Assembly: GCA_002413785.1 (NCBI GenBank)
Contig: DHXR01000013.1
Coordinates: 1 to 13,676, forward strand
DNA: 13,676 nt
Source: Mucilaginibacter sp. UBA5151
GTDB taxonomy: Bacteria > Bacteroidota > Bacteroidia > Sphingobacteriales > Sphingobacteriaceae
Reading direction: 5' to 3'
Shown here: in pieces, positions 6,327 through 13,676 of the stretch
Numbering within the stretch: the stretch's first letter is position 1
Layout of the letters: every line of letters starts with the position of its first letter
Translations under genes and position numbers: made by a program
Notes under the pieces: model-generated
What the model saw: only the letters and a program-made list of their open reading frames with translations
Database searches by the model: none
Told to the model about the DNA's origin: nothing

Positions 6327-7763
6327 CTAGCATACTTGAATGGTCATGACTCCCAGAAGATCACCAAGTTTTTTAAGTTTAGAAACAATATGGCCCACCC
6401 CAACGGCACAATGGTGTGCAGGTCCATGGTTATTCCATTCTGTCACAAATTTTCTTGCGCCAATACTGAATTTATAACGGCTATTTGTATTTCCAATTTG
6501 GAGAATGGGACCGGGTACGGAATACCCCTCTGCGACTAAAAAAAACAATTTCCCATCAGTTCCTTCAACAACTGATAAGCAAGTTATCGGTCCTTGTTTC
6601 ACAGCCATTTCTACAGATAGCCCGCTTCCTATCTTACCGTGATAAACCCGCAAGGGGCGAACCTTCGTTTTACCTTCCGCGATTTTCAAATGACCAGGCC
6701 CGTCATGACCCATCAATACAACATTATCCGTAAAATCCATCGCATAATACTCTGTAAATGACCCTCCTGCACCAAAGCTATCCATAATCTTCATCGCCTG
6801 GGCGTTTTTAATTTCATACTCGCCCGCTACAGGTACTCCTCTTGCAGTTAACAAGGAGTTACCTAAAATGATAGAGGAAATGGTATCTTCATTATCAGCA
6901 TTGCCAGAGCCTTTATAATAATAGGATAAAGAACCTAAATCATATAATTTTACCAATTCATCTAAGGCAACCGAAGTTCGGGCCGCTCGCTCCAATTCGA
7001 ACTCAGAGCAATCATTTTGTATATCAAAAGCGTCATAAAAGTAGCTAACACGATCCTTAACTTGTCCGGCGGTAATGCTGCGCTTAATAGCCGACAACTC
7101 GTCCACTTCAATAATCTCAATGTTTCCTCCAAATGTAGCCGCTTGTAAAGTGAGGTCAGCATAAATATCGAGCATTCCCGAATAGTAATGCCCCATTGCC
7201 CCTAAGTTATTGTGAAACATGACACTTGCAACCCGCGAGGCTTCTACCCATTCCTCGATTTCTGTCCAACATTCCGGATCGTCATGGAGCATGCCGGTCA
7301 CTTGATGGAACTGAATTCTTGCACGTTTAAAAACATTAGCTATTTCTGGAACAGGACATGCAGAACAGTAAGCAAGCCATTCACCTGTCATCGCCCTCGA
7401 ATCATTCATCGAATTAAATTGAGAATAGTTAATTGAGGCCTCTGGAGAAAGATTCAAAATAATTACCGGAACCTTTACTCTTTGGACTACCGGCAGGACC
7501 GTAGAGGATAAGGCATAAGTAGTGACATATAGGAAAATGATATCAACATCTGCCTGTCTGAATCGATGTCCGGCATCAAGCGCCTTTTGCGGATTATCAA
7601 TTAGTCCCAAATTTACCAATTCCATATCGCCATTCTGCAATTTGGTAGCTACCACTTGCAGGTAAGATTCTAGCCTTTCTTTTAGGCCCTCGAATTGATC
7701 CCAGTAAGCTTCAAGCCCGATGCCGAAAAGACCAACTTTTAACTGATGCTTTTTATTTGCCAT
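6327..7763 (-). CDS. Arabinose/fucose isomerase-family protein
   Basis: A 478-residue cytoplasmic protein of the L-arabinose isomerase (AraA)/L-fucose isomerase superfamily, metal-dependent enzymes that interconvert aldoses and ketoses. No signal peptide is seen. The N-terminal Rossmann-like part is evident in KVGLFGIGLEAYWDQF and in VPVIILNLSPEAS. The four likely metal/catalytic residues align with E. coli AraA Glu306, Glu333, His350 and His450: Glu315 (PVAGEYE), Glu338 (SFTEYYAMDF), His353 (LMGHDGPGH) and His450 (NHGPAHHC). Length is near that of AraA (about 500). It is the last gene of the minus-strand glycosidase operon, 170 bases after the GH97 gene. There is no ribulokinase or ribulose-phosphate epimerase beside it, so the substrate may be L-arabinose released by the upstream GH127-like proteins or another sugar such as L-fucose or galactose. 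The leader is A-rich (AAATAAATAAAAA) without a Shine-Dalgarno. Confidence 0.8.
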   Translation of the reverse strand: MANKKHQLKVGLFGIGLEAYWDQFEGLKERLESYLQVVATKLQNGDMELVNLGLIDNPQKALDAGHRFRQADVDIIFLYVTTYALSSTVLPVVQRVKVPVIILNLSPEASINYSQFNSMNDSRAMTGEWLAYCSACPVPEIANVFKRARIQFHQVTGMLHDDPECWTEIEEWVEASRVASVMFHNNLGAMGHYYSGMLDIYADLTLQAATFGGNIEIIEVDELSAIKRSITAGQVKDRVSYFYDAFDIQNDCSEFELERAARTSVALDELVKLYDLGSLSYYYKGSGNADNEDTISSIILGNSLLTARGVPVAGEYEIKNAQAMKIMDSFGAGGSFTEYYAMDFTDNVVLMGHDGPGHLKIAEGKTKVRPLRVYHGKIGSGLSVEMAVKQGPITCLSVVEGTDGKLFFLVAEGYSVPGPILQIGNTNSRYKFSIGARKFVTEWNNHGPAHHCAVGVGHIVSKLKKLGDLLGVMTIQVC

Positions 7764-7867
7764 TTTTTATTTATTTCAATACTCGTAGAATTTATTAATT
7801 ATTTTTATTAAAGTCCAACTGGAAACAGCTGCCGAGGCAAGATTATCGACAATTTTAATTTCCCAAC

Positions 7868-7892
7868 CTTTTTATTCAGGCGTAATAAAAAG
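7868..7892. repeat. Perfect 9-bp inverted repeat between GH97 and the isomerase gene
   Basis: CTTTTTATT (7868-7876) and AATAAAAAG (7884-7892) are exact reverse complements around a 7-base loop. On the transcribed minus strand this lies 42 bases after the GH97 stop and 105 bases before the isomerase start. It could be a weak attenuating or processing hairpin, or an operator. It is AT-rich and has no following T-run on the minus strand, so it is not a typical intrinsic terminator. The rest of the 170-base gap shows no clear promoter. Confidence 0.35.
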
Positions 7893-7933
7893 ATTACGTT
7901 CCAACTTATCAAGAACAAGCCATATCAGGATGT

Positions 7934-9928
7934 TTATAACTTTTTAAGCTTGATCAGAAAACCGCCCCCGGGCGCTAAATGCAGACTCATATGATTATTT
8001 TTATTAACCAATACGGTATACAGCCTATAATCTGAGGCATACCTATCGGCATTAACACCATCCTCGCAGATTGTTGCCTGATATTGGCCTTCGTTAAGAA
8101 AATCAAAACTAATTGTCAAATCCCGGGAATCCCAGTTAGTCATACCGCCAATAAACCAATTACCTTCTTTCTTACGTGCGGTCACGATGTATTGGCCAAC
8201 CTTTGCATCCAGAATGTTCGTTTGGTCCCAGGTAGTTGGAATATGACCCAAAAAGTCCATATATTTTGGCTCGAGATAGCCTTGGGAAGGATTTCCAGAA
8301 AAAAATTGAATCGGACTATCAAAAACAGCCAACATCGCAAGCTGGTGCGACCTGGTCCCGGGACTCATAACATCTCCTTCAATTGGCCTGAAATCTTTTT
8401 TGCTGGCATTGTTAAGCAAACCAGGCTCATAATCCAACGACCCTGCCAGCATGCGTGTAAATGGTAAAAGCAAATCGTGATTTGGTGATACTTTGTCACT
8501 GCCAATGTTATATTCGGAACCAAGAACAGCTTCGCGGGTGATCGCATTTGGATATGTTCGGTTAAATCCTTTTGGCGGATAGGTACCGTGGTACATGATC
8601 ATTATTTTATTAGCCGCACATGCTTCAGCAATACGTTTATGAAAATTGACCGACTTTTGGTCATCCCGCTGAATAAAATCAGTCATTATAAAATCAACAC
8701 CCCATTTATTAAATTGGGTCAAGGCGCTATCCAGTTGCCTATTTAATGTCAGAGCGAGCGTCCACATTGCAATTTTAACGTGCTTTTGCTTTGCATAGGC
8801 CACCAGCGTATCCATGTTGATGTCCGGATTAATGTGAAATAAATTATGGGTGTCACTCCAGCCGGCATCCATCATTATGCGATCAAAACCAAAACGCCAG
8901 GCAAAATCAATATAATATTTGTAAGACGCAGTATTCAGTCCGGATTTAAAAGGAACATTGAAAAGATTGATGCCCACAATCCATTCATCAGTTATATTTC
9001 CAGGTTTTATCCAGGAAGTATTTTTTAATCGTGAGGGTGATGCTAAGCAGTACACCATATCATTTGACGGAAGATCTTTATCGGCTGGTGCAATCATCAA
9101 TATGCGCCATGGAAAGCTGCGACTGCCTTTGGTTTTAGCGATGTAGTCAGCCCGCCGGCTGACGATAGAGGAAGAATACAACCCTTCAGCAATCTTTTCC
9201 TCAATAGGATAGCCGGCAAATGTCCCTCTTACTTGTGACGAATCAGTCCCCCTTAAAAACATTCCAGGATAATCATCAAGATCGGATTCAGTTATGGCAA
9301 TCTTTGGATTAGCTTGTGGAATCACCAAGAAAGGTGAAAAAGCAATGGAGTCCTTAGAAAAATGATCGAGTCTTTTCAATATATAAAGCTCTTCAAAACT
9401 GGAATGAAAAATATCAACACCGTCCATTTTGTGAATTTGTGCGATATAGGCTGATGGTTGGCCCGGAAAACAAAACTCAGCAACTTCGTTCTTAATTGTT
9501 ATTGAATCTTTAAAACGAGTTGATATTCTGTATGCCACCCCATCATCATAAACACGAAAGTCCACCAGATAAGGCGTCGAGAAGGCGACCGAAAGTTGAT
9601 TATAAACATCGTGAATTATTTTTCGCCTTTCCGGAACCGGGCAAATAATTTCCTCATTTACTTTTTTAACGTTATAAGATTTGATTTTATTATTTGCTGA
9701 TAAAGACAATTTATGATTCAACTGAAGATCGATATGAGAAGGCTGCATAATTATTTTATTATCATAGCTTATGGCATACGATAGCTGCTTACCAATCCAT
9801 ATTTTTACTAAAATCTTACCCGATGGCGAAGATATTTTCAAAGTATCTATAGAATGGGCGTCTATATAGCAAAGAATAAATAAAATAGTAATTCCAATGC
9901 TAATAAAGCGTGATTTTGAATTTTTCAT
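7934..9928 (-). CDS. Secreted glycoside hydrolase family 97 enzyme, retaining type (probable alpha-galactosidase-like)
   Basis: A 664-residue exported enzyme. The N-terminus MKNSKSRFISIGITILFILC is a Sec-type signal peptide with a hydrophobic core at about residues 8-20 and likely cleavage near 24-26. The domain layout fits GH97: an N-terminal beta-sandwich (about 28-280), a TIM barrel (about 290-570, with MMDAGWSD at 352-359) and a C-terminal beta domain (about 575-664). In the barrel, VDFIMTDFIQRDDQ (411-424) carries Asp417 and ITREAVLGSEY (463-473) carries Glu466. These correspond to the nucleophile Asp415 and acid/base Glu470 described for retaining Bacteroides GH97 alpha-galactosidase; the inverting SusB branch has glutamates instead. 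A periplasmic alpha-galactosidase or similar alpha-glycosidase is therefore favoured over alpha-glucosidase. It follows the second GH127-like gene by 52 bases and is probably cotranscribed. Confidence 0.88.
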   Translation of the reverse strand: MKNSKSRFISIGITILFILCYIDAHSIDTLKISSPSGKILVKIWIGKQLSYAISYDNKIIMQPSHIDLQLNHKLSLSANNKIKSYNVKKVNEEIICPVPERRKIIHDVYNQLSVAFSTPYLVDFRVYDDGVAYRISTRFKDSITIKNEVAEFCFPGQPSAYIAQIHKMDGVDIFHSSFEELYILKRLDHFSKDSIAFSPFLVIPQANPKIAITESDLDDYPGMFLRGTDSSQVRGTFAGYPIEEKIAEGLYSSSIVSRRADYIAKTKGSRSFPWRILMIAPADKDLPSNDMVYCLASPSRLKNTSWIKPGNITDEWIVGINLFNVPFKSGLNTASYKYYIDFAWRFGFDRIMMDAGWSDTHNLFHINPDINMDTLVAYAKQKHVKIAMWTLALTLNRQLDSALTQFNKWGVDFIMTDFIQRDDQKSVNFHKRIAEACAANKIMIMYHGTYPPKGFNRTYPNAITREAVLGSEYNIGSDKVSPNHDLLLPFTRMLAGSLDYEPGLLNNASKKDFRPIEGDVMSPGTRSHQLAMLAVFDSPIQFFSGNPSQGYLEPKYMDFLGHIPTTWDQTNILDAKVGQYIVTARKKEGNWFIGGMTNWDSRDLTISFDFLNEGQYQATICEDGVNADRYASDYRLYTVLVNKNNHMSLHLAPGGGFLIKLKKL

Positions 9929-9980
9929 AAAATATTTTTAACAGATTCGTGCTTGGTTATATCTATTTTGAACTACAAGT

Positions 9981-11672
9981 TCACCAATGGACTGGTCCTC
10001 CCAATTGTTTTTCGAAACAATAATTCCCACGCATTGGCGTATGTGGATTTTCCATCCAGGACCGCTCGAATAGGCGATATTTTTTACCTACCGGAGCCAT
10101 CGAAACCACCGTATCTCCTCGCCAGCAAATCTGGTATGTCTCACCGGAAACCTTTTCAACAGCTTGCTTGCGCTGCAAAGGATAATCCAGCCGCAAACAA
10201 TCACCCTTTTTTAATCCCTTCAATTCGATATATCTGTTCGGCAAGAATGTAAAATTAACTTCCTTGCCGCCAGTTGAAACAACAAGCTCATGCTCACCTA
10301 CCCATTCTGGAATTCTGATTTGTAGTTGCGGAGCATCATGTATTATTATATCAACTCTACCTTCGTATGGTTGATATCCTATTACTTCAACCCATGGTGA
10401 ATTACGGCTCAGCGCCATGTTAACCATAACAATATCATTTTGTTTGCTGACTATGTGCTCCCACACTAGAAAACAGCCACGGATGCCATTTCCAAGACAA
10501 CAGCCTTCCACTGACACACTATTATCAAGCGAATTTGGTAAGGACCATGATGCCCAGCTACCATTTAGCGCTTTTGTGATTTTAGTTTTATCGGCAAAAG
10601 GAGTTTTGGGTAACATCCACTCCGGATTACGGAACTGGTTTTCGAGGAGCTGATTTCTAGCAAATCGTTCGATAATGCCATAATAAGAAATGTCAAGATG
10701 ATTAGCTATCAATATACCGAGATGAATAGCGTCAGTGATTGAACATGATTCACATGACGCATTATCCGGGCCAAGCCCGTCAGGAACCCATCCCCATGAG
10801 CTCGAATACTTCATTGTCCAATCAAAAACATTTTTCATTTGTGTAACGGTGATGTGATCATGATGCCGAATGGCCCAACGCATAATTCCTGCCGCAGCTG
10901 TCAGGATACCTCCTGAATGGGTATGCCCCAAAAACCGGCCATCGGCTTCAAATGTACCACTGACATTAAGAACGAAACGACAAAGTTTGTTTAGCAAATC
11001 TTCGCTTTGAGGTGCATCGACCACTTCGGTATATCTGGAAAGGCCAAGAATAACACCACCTATGGGAAACGTCGGATAAGGATTAAAATCACCAAAGACC
11101 GCATCATTTACTGTTTTCCAGCCGTCAGGATGCCTGAAATAATAAGCATAATCCTTTTCATAGGTCATTTTTGAACTAATAAGCCCCACCAAATCATCGA
11201 TATATTTTTTATTCTCATCATTCGGTTTATCTAAATATTGGTCAACATAGGTTATTAACATCCTCCCAGCCATAAAGGGGTTGGCATACGGATCGCAGCT
11301 TCTTAATAAATTGCTTAAAGCATGCTCCTCTTGTTTAAATCCATCAAAACCCGTCATTTCTCTTCCTAAAATAAACGCGTCTGTAAAGCGTGCACACATG
11401 TCACCCAAATCCCATATGCTATGCTCTAAATATGGTTTTGGCGAACAATGGATTTCAAAAAAGGGACGAAAATCCTGCTCAGGGTCTAGCCGAGCTGCAA
11501 TAGCGTTCAGACCACGAATCACGGCATTCTGCAAAAAATAAGTATCAGGTCTTTGTTCCGCTTTACCAAGTTGCAACAAGGGGAGACCTATCCCCTTAAC
11601 AAATTGATTTGACCCGATAATAACTCCCGCCAGCAAAGTATTTGCTTTTATGATCGCTTGTCTTCTATTCAT
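9981..11672 (-). CDS. Exported GH127-like (alpha/alpha)6-barrel protein, second of a tandem pair
   Basis: A 563-residue protein from the preferred ATG at 11672; the frame is open to an ATG at 11699. The preferred start gives MNRRQAIIKAN followed by a hydrophobic LLAGVIIG, a twin-arginine-like export signal typical of Bacteroidota. The body has helical-barrel features such as SIWDLGDMCARFTDAF and DGRFLGHTHSGG, then SSWGWVPDGLG. CESCSITDAI carries Glu308-x-Cys310, and VEGCCLGNGIRG carries Cys391-Cys392. A Glu-x-Cys plus Cys-Cys pattern about 80 residues apart matches the zinc site of GH127 beta-L-arabinofuranosidase (Glu338, Cys340, Cys417 as nucleophile, Cys418). The C-terminus is a beta-sandwich domain. 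Unlike its paralogue, it has no glutamate in the short loop before the Glu-x-Cys motif, where the GH127 acid/base would be expected. GH127-like is an inference from motifs; an inactive or differently acting relative is possible. Confidence 0.6.
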   Translation of the reverse strand: MNRRQAIIKANTLLAGVIIGSNQFVKGIGLPLLQLGKAEQRPDTYFLQNAVIRGLNAIAARLDPEQDFRPFFEIHCSPKPYLEHSIWDLGDMCARFTDAFILGREMTGFDGFKQEEHALSNLLRSCDPYANPFMAGRMLITYVDQYLDKPNDENKKYIDDLVGLISSKMTYEKDYAYYFRHPDGWKTVNDAVFGDFNPYPTFPIGGVILGLSRYTEVVDAPQSEDLLNKLCRFVLNVSGTFEADGRFLGHTHSGGILTAAAGIMRWAIRHHDHITVTQMKNVFDWTMKYSSSWGWVPDGLGPDNASCESCSITDAIHLGILIANHLDISYYGIIERFARNQLLENQFRNPEWMLPKTPFADKTKITKALNGSWASWSLPNSLDNSVSVEGCCLGNGIRGCFLVWEHIVSKQNDIVMVNMALSRNSPWVEVIGYQPYEGRVDIIIHDAPQLQIRIPEWVGEHELVVSTGGKEVNFTFLPNRYIELKGLKKGDCLRLDYPLQRKQAVEKVSGETYQICWRGDTVVSMAPVGKKYRLFERSWMENPHTPMRGNYCFEKQLGGPVHW

Positions 11673-11728
11673 GTGCCTGTGTTGATCTGAGCTTAACACT
11701 TAAAATATTTTTAAATTACAGTTGTTTA

Positions 11729-13516
11729 TTACAACATACTGTCCAAAGGCATATATTTCCCTTTGGGATCAATTGCGATTACATAATTTCCTCTCCAGGT
11801 GACGCTGTATTCCCTTCCTGCTACAACTTCAGTTACGGCTCTGTTTTCCAGTGCAAAGTCGATCTGCACCGAACTTAAGCGCTGAAGGCGTTCGAAGCTC
11901 AAATGATCATCGCTGATCGTAAACAACAATTGCTTATTTCCATCTGAAACTTGTATGCTGTTTCTGTTAAGCCAGTCGGGTAAACGAACATTAAGCGTAC
12001 AATCCTTTTTTACAGTGATTTTCATAGAACCTCGCTCCGGAATGGCCATTTCAAGTTTAATATAATCATTTTCTCTGTTAAACCACAGATTGACAACCAC
12101 CTCATCTACTTTATTTTCAAGAGCATTGCTCCAAAGTAAATAGACGCCTCTGCCTCCTGCTCCGCAACAACAAGCCATAGTATCGACAAAGCCGTCATTT
12201 GTAAAATCGTTAGGATTCATGCGGCCTGTGAACCCTCCGATATACCGCTGAGGGATATCCCGGTAGGAAATCGCTGGGGTTTCCGCTTTATCGGTCACCG
12301 TTTTTGCCCACGAAGTATTTCTTATTTGACTGGCAGTTAAAACGTTAAGATATCGTTCGGCATGATCCCATAGATGCCCGTTGCCATTTTTTGCAAGATA
12401 GATCGCTGAATGAATCATATCTGTGGTAGCACACGTTTCACTATGCTGTATAATGCCGGGCAGCCATCGATATTTTTCGTCCACCGGTTCCTTCCCGTTT
12501 ATTCCCGTGCCTTCAGGAAACCAACCATAAGTGCTTCCCATCTTGCAAGCCCAATTGTACACGTTGTAACACCAGTCAATAAGCTCAGGATTTGATCTGA
12601 TGGTCGCAAATCTCAAAATACCAACAACTGTTGACATATGAGAATGAAAATGTCCATCATCTTCATATCGCGCACGAGACCAGAAGCTTCCATCCGGTTC
12701 ATAAACACGCGCATGTTTAGTTATAAAACGGGTCAACTTTTCAAGTAAATCCAACGCGTCCTTATCGCCGGTTTCCTGGTAATATAATATAAGAGGAAGA
12801 ATTAGTACCCCTCCTCCATAAGTACAGGGGTCAACGATAAATCCATGTTCATTAAATATCTTTTCAGGAATAGCCATCCCCGGGACATACAGATCAAATG
12901 GGAAGCAGATATAATCTTCCTTTTCCACACCAATGCGCTTTAAAGTTTGGATAAGCTGATCTATATATCTTTTTGGCTCTTCATCGTGCTGCTCTGTGTA
13001 CCAACTAATCAATCCAAGTAATGCACTCCTTTGGTCAAACATTCCGGCGGCGCTTTTTTCCACCCAAGCATTAGCCTTTCGGTAAAAGAGGCCATCTTGA
13101 TCGGACCGCATCCAACGCAGAGCATCTTTTAACTTATTTTCTGTAATCCGTTCGGTGTTCTTTCCTATCACCTGCTGGCATAGAATTACAGAATCCAAAT
13201 ACCTCCCGGTTGCATCGCCAAAATCCCACTCACTATGAGAAGCATAAGATCCCTTCTGATCTAACTTGACATAAAAATAAGGAAGGTGATGATTATTATC
13301 ATCCAGCATATGACTATAGTGGTGTAGGGCTAAAACGGCCATCTCTTTAAAGCTAACCGGGGCACGATATATCGATAATTTATCCTTTCCACGTCGATAT
13401 CTTCGGCCGTTAACGACCGATTTTGCAGTAAATCCTGATTCCAGGAGTAAATTGCCTCCCAAAAAACAGCTTGCAATAATCCAATTAACTTTTTCTATTG
13501 CTTCTCTTCTTTTCAT
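11729..13516 (-). CDS. Exported GH127-like (alpha/alpha)6-barrel protein, first of a tandem pair
   Basis: A 595-residue protein paralogous to its downstream neighbour. Shared segments include SEWDFGDATGRYLDSVI against SIWDLGDMCARFTDAFI, EPDGSFW against EADGRFL, and YGWFPEGTG against WGWVPDGLG. It begins MKRREAIEKVNWIIASCFLGG, a twin-arginine-like signal. IASC at 14-17 also resembles a lipobox, so it could be a lipoprotein. HSETCATTDMIH gives Glu360-x-Cys362 and TMACCCGAGGRG gives Cys449-451, consistent with the GH127 zinc and nucleophile site. Candidate acid/base glutamates Glu343 and Glu347 (GKEPVDEKY) lie 13-17 residues before Glu360, as in GH127. A C-terminal beta domain ends in SVTWRGNYVIAIDPKGKY. 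It probably removes beta-linked L-arabinofuranose or a related residue in the periplasm. Family membership is inferred from motifs. It starts 22 bases after the preceding gene's stop, so it is within an operon. Confidence 0.62.
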   Translation of the reverse strand: MKRREAIEKVNWIIASCFLGGNLLLESGFTAKSVVNGRRYRRGKDKLSIYRAPVSFKEMAVLALHHYSHMLDDNNHHLPYFYVKLDQKGSYASHSEWDFGDATGRYLDSVILCQQVIGKNTERITENKLKDALRWMRSDQDGLFYRKANAWVEKSAAGMFDQRSALLGLISWYTEQHDEEPKRYIDQLIQTLKRIGVEKEDYICFPFDLYVPGMAIPEKIFNEHGFIVDPCTYGGGVLILPLILYYQETGDKDALDLLEKLTRFITKHARVYEPDGSFWSRARYEDDGHFHSHMSTVVGILRFATIRSNPELIDWCYNVYNWACKMGSTYGWFPEGTGINGKEPVDEKYRWLPGIIQHSETCATTDMIHSAIYLAKNGNGHLWDHAERYLNVLTASQIRNTSWAKTVTDKAETPAISYRDIPQRYIGGFTGRMNPNDFTNDGFVDTMACCCGAGGRGVYLLWSNALENKVDEVVVNLWFNRENDYIKLEMAIPERGSMKITVKKDCTLNVRLPDWLNRNSIQVSDGNKQLLFTISDDHLSFERLQRLSSVQIDFALENRAVTEVVAGREYSVTWRGNYVIAIDPKGKYMPLDSML

Positions 13517-13538
13517 TGTGTTATATGTTTTTCTGTGA

Positions 13539-13676
13539 CTATTTGCTCAAACGAACATTCTCAAATAAGGCCTGCTCATGAGTGTCATTGACCCTGAAAC
13601 CTACTCCTCCCGTTTGAAGGCCTTGATCACTTGTCTCATATACTTGTTGTCCGTCCACAAAAAGCTTAACGTGGGC
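13539..13676 (-). CDS. C-terminal end of a LamG/DUF1080-like protein (partial)
   Basis: The frame is open from the right edge of the window to a TAG at 13539-13541, giving the last 45 residues. The pattern VKLFVDGQQVYETSD, then GGVGFRVND and ALFENVRLSK, is the usual ending of concanavalin-like (LamG, or DUF1080/3-keto-disaccharide hydrolase type) beta-jelly-roll domains. In these, GxxGF is followed by a final FxNVRV strand. Such domains bind or act on glycans outside the cytoplasm. It is upstream of, and probably cotranscribed with, the GH127-like gene that starts 22 bases later. The start and main part lie outside the window. Confidence 0.65.
   Translation of the reverse strand, partial: AHVKLFVDGQQVYETSDQGLQTGGVGFRVNDTHEQALFENVRLSK

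Noticed and set aside
8084..8467. 127-residue open frame on the plus strand
   Set aside because: It is antisense to the catalytic and C-terminal part of the GH97 gene, has no family features, and lacks a promoter or leader.
9850..9928. Lipoprotein signal for the GH97 enzyme (a Cys at residue 20)
   Set aside because: The residue before the Cys is Leu, not Gly, Ala or Ser, so the lipobox rule fails; a standard cleavable signal peptide fits better.
11673..11699. Nine-residue N-terminal extension of the second GH127-like protein
   Set aside because: The extension would precede the twin-arginine signal, and the internal ATG gives the usual MNRRQAI beginning.

Overview
The window looks like a carbohydrate-use region of a Bacteroidota chromosome, probably a Sphingobacteriaceae-type soil bacterium (Mucilaginibacter or Pedobacter-like). 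This is inferred from the AT-rich DNA, A-rich leaders without clear Shine-Dalgarno sequences, TAnnTTTG-type -7 promoter elements, a GH97 glycosidase, and cupin sugar-phosphate isomerases of the kinds seen in that phylum. No rRNA, tRNA, CRISPR array, insertion sequence or SusC/SusD pair is visible.

Region A (about 148-5584, all minus strand, transcribed right to left) is a compact sugar-phosphate operon. It starts with a GntR-type repressor that carries a LacI-like ligand-binding domain. Next come a cupin-type glucose-6-phosphate isomerase, a 594-residue fusion of a P-loop-less kinase-like domain with a class I mannose-6-phosphate isomerase, a stand-alone type II mannose-6-phosphate isomerase-like cupin, and a sugar-porter MFS transporter. 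Gaps are 16-78 bases, and the last two genes overlap by 4 bases. The expected function is uptake of a hexose and interconversion of mannose-6-P, fructose-6-P and glucose-6-P. No obvious sugar kinase is present. Downstream, the left edge holds a small unrecognised ORF and an overlapping open frame that leaves the window.

Region B (about 5585-6297) is a divergent control region. It has a tandem decamer inside the predicted repressor promoter and three GTTAGC-type repeats in front of a short plus-strand gene. That gene looks like the N-terminal domain of a Bacteroidota winged-helix (MarR-like) regulator that has lost its DNA-binding end.

Region C (6327-13676, all minus strand, transcribed right to left) looks like the distal part of a polysaccharide or oligosaccharide utilisation operon. 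In order of transcription it has the tail of a LamG/DUF1080-like protein, two tandem paralogous exported proteins with GH127-like Glu-x-Cys / Cys-Cys metal-site motifs, a secreted GH97 enzyme with the residues of the retaining (alpha-galactosidase-type) branch, and a cytoplasmic arabinose/fucose isomerase-family protein.

A reasonable joint reading, which is inference, is that region C enzymes release sugars from a plant-type glycan in the periplasm. The isomerase and the region A genes would then bring the liberated sugars into central metabolism. The unusual points are three different aldose-ketose phosphate isomerases in one operon, the dead-P-loop fusion, the pair of GH127-like proteins, and the broken regulator between the two operons.
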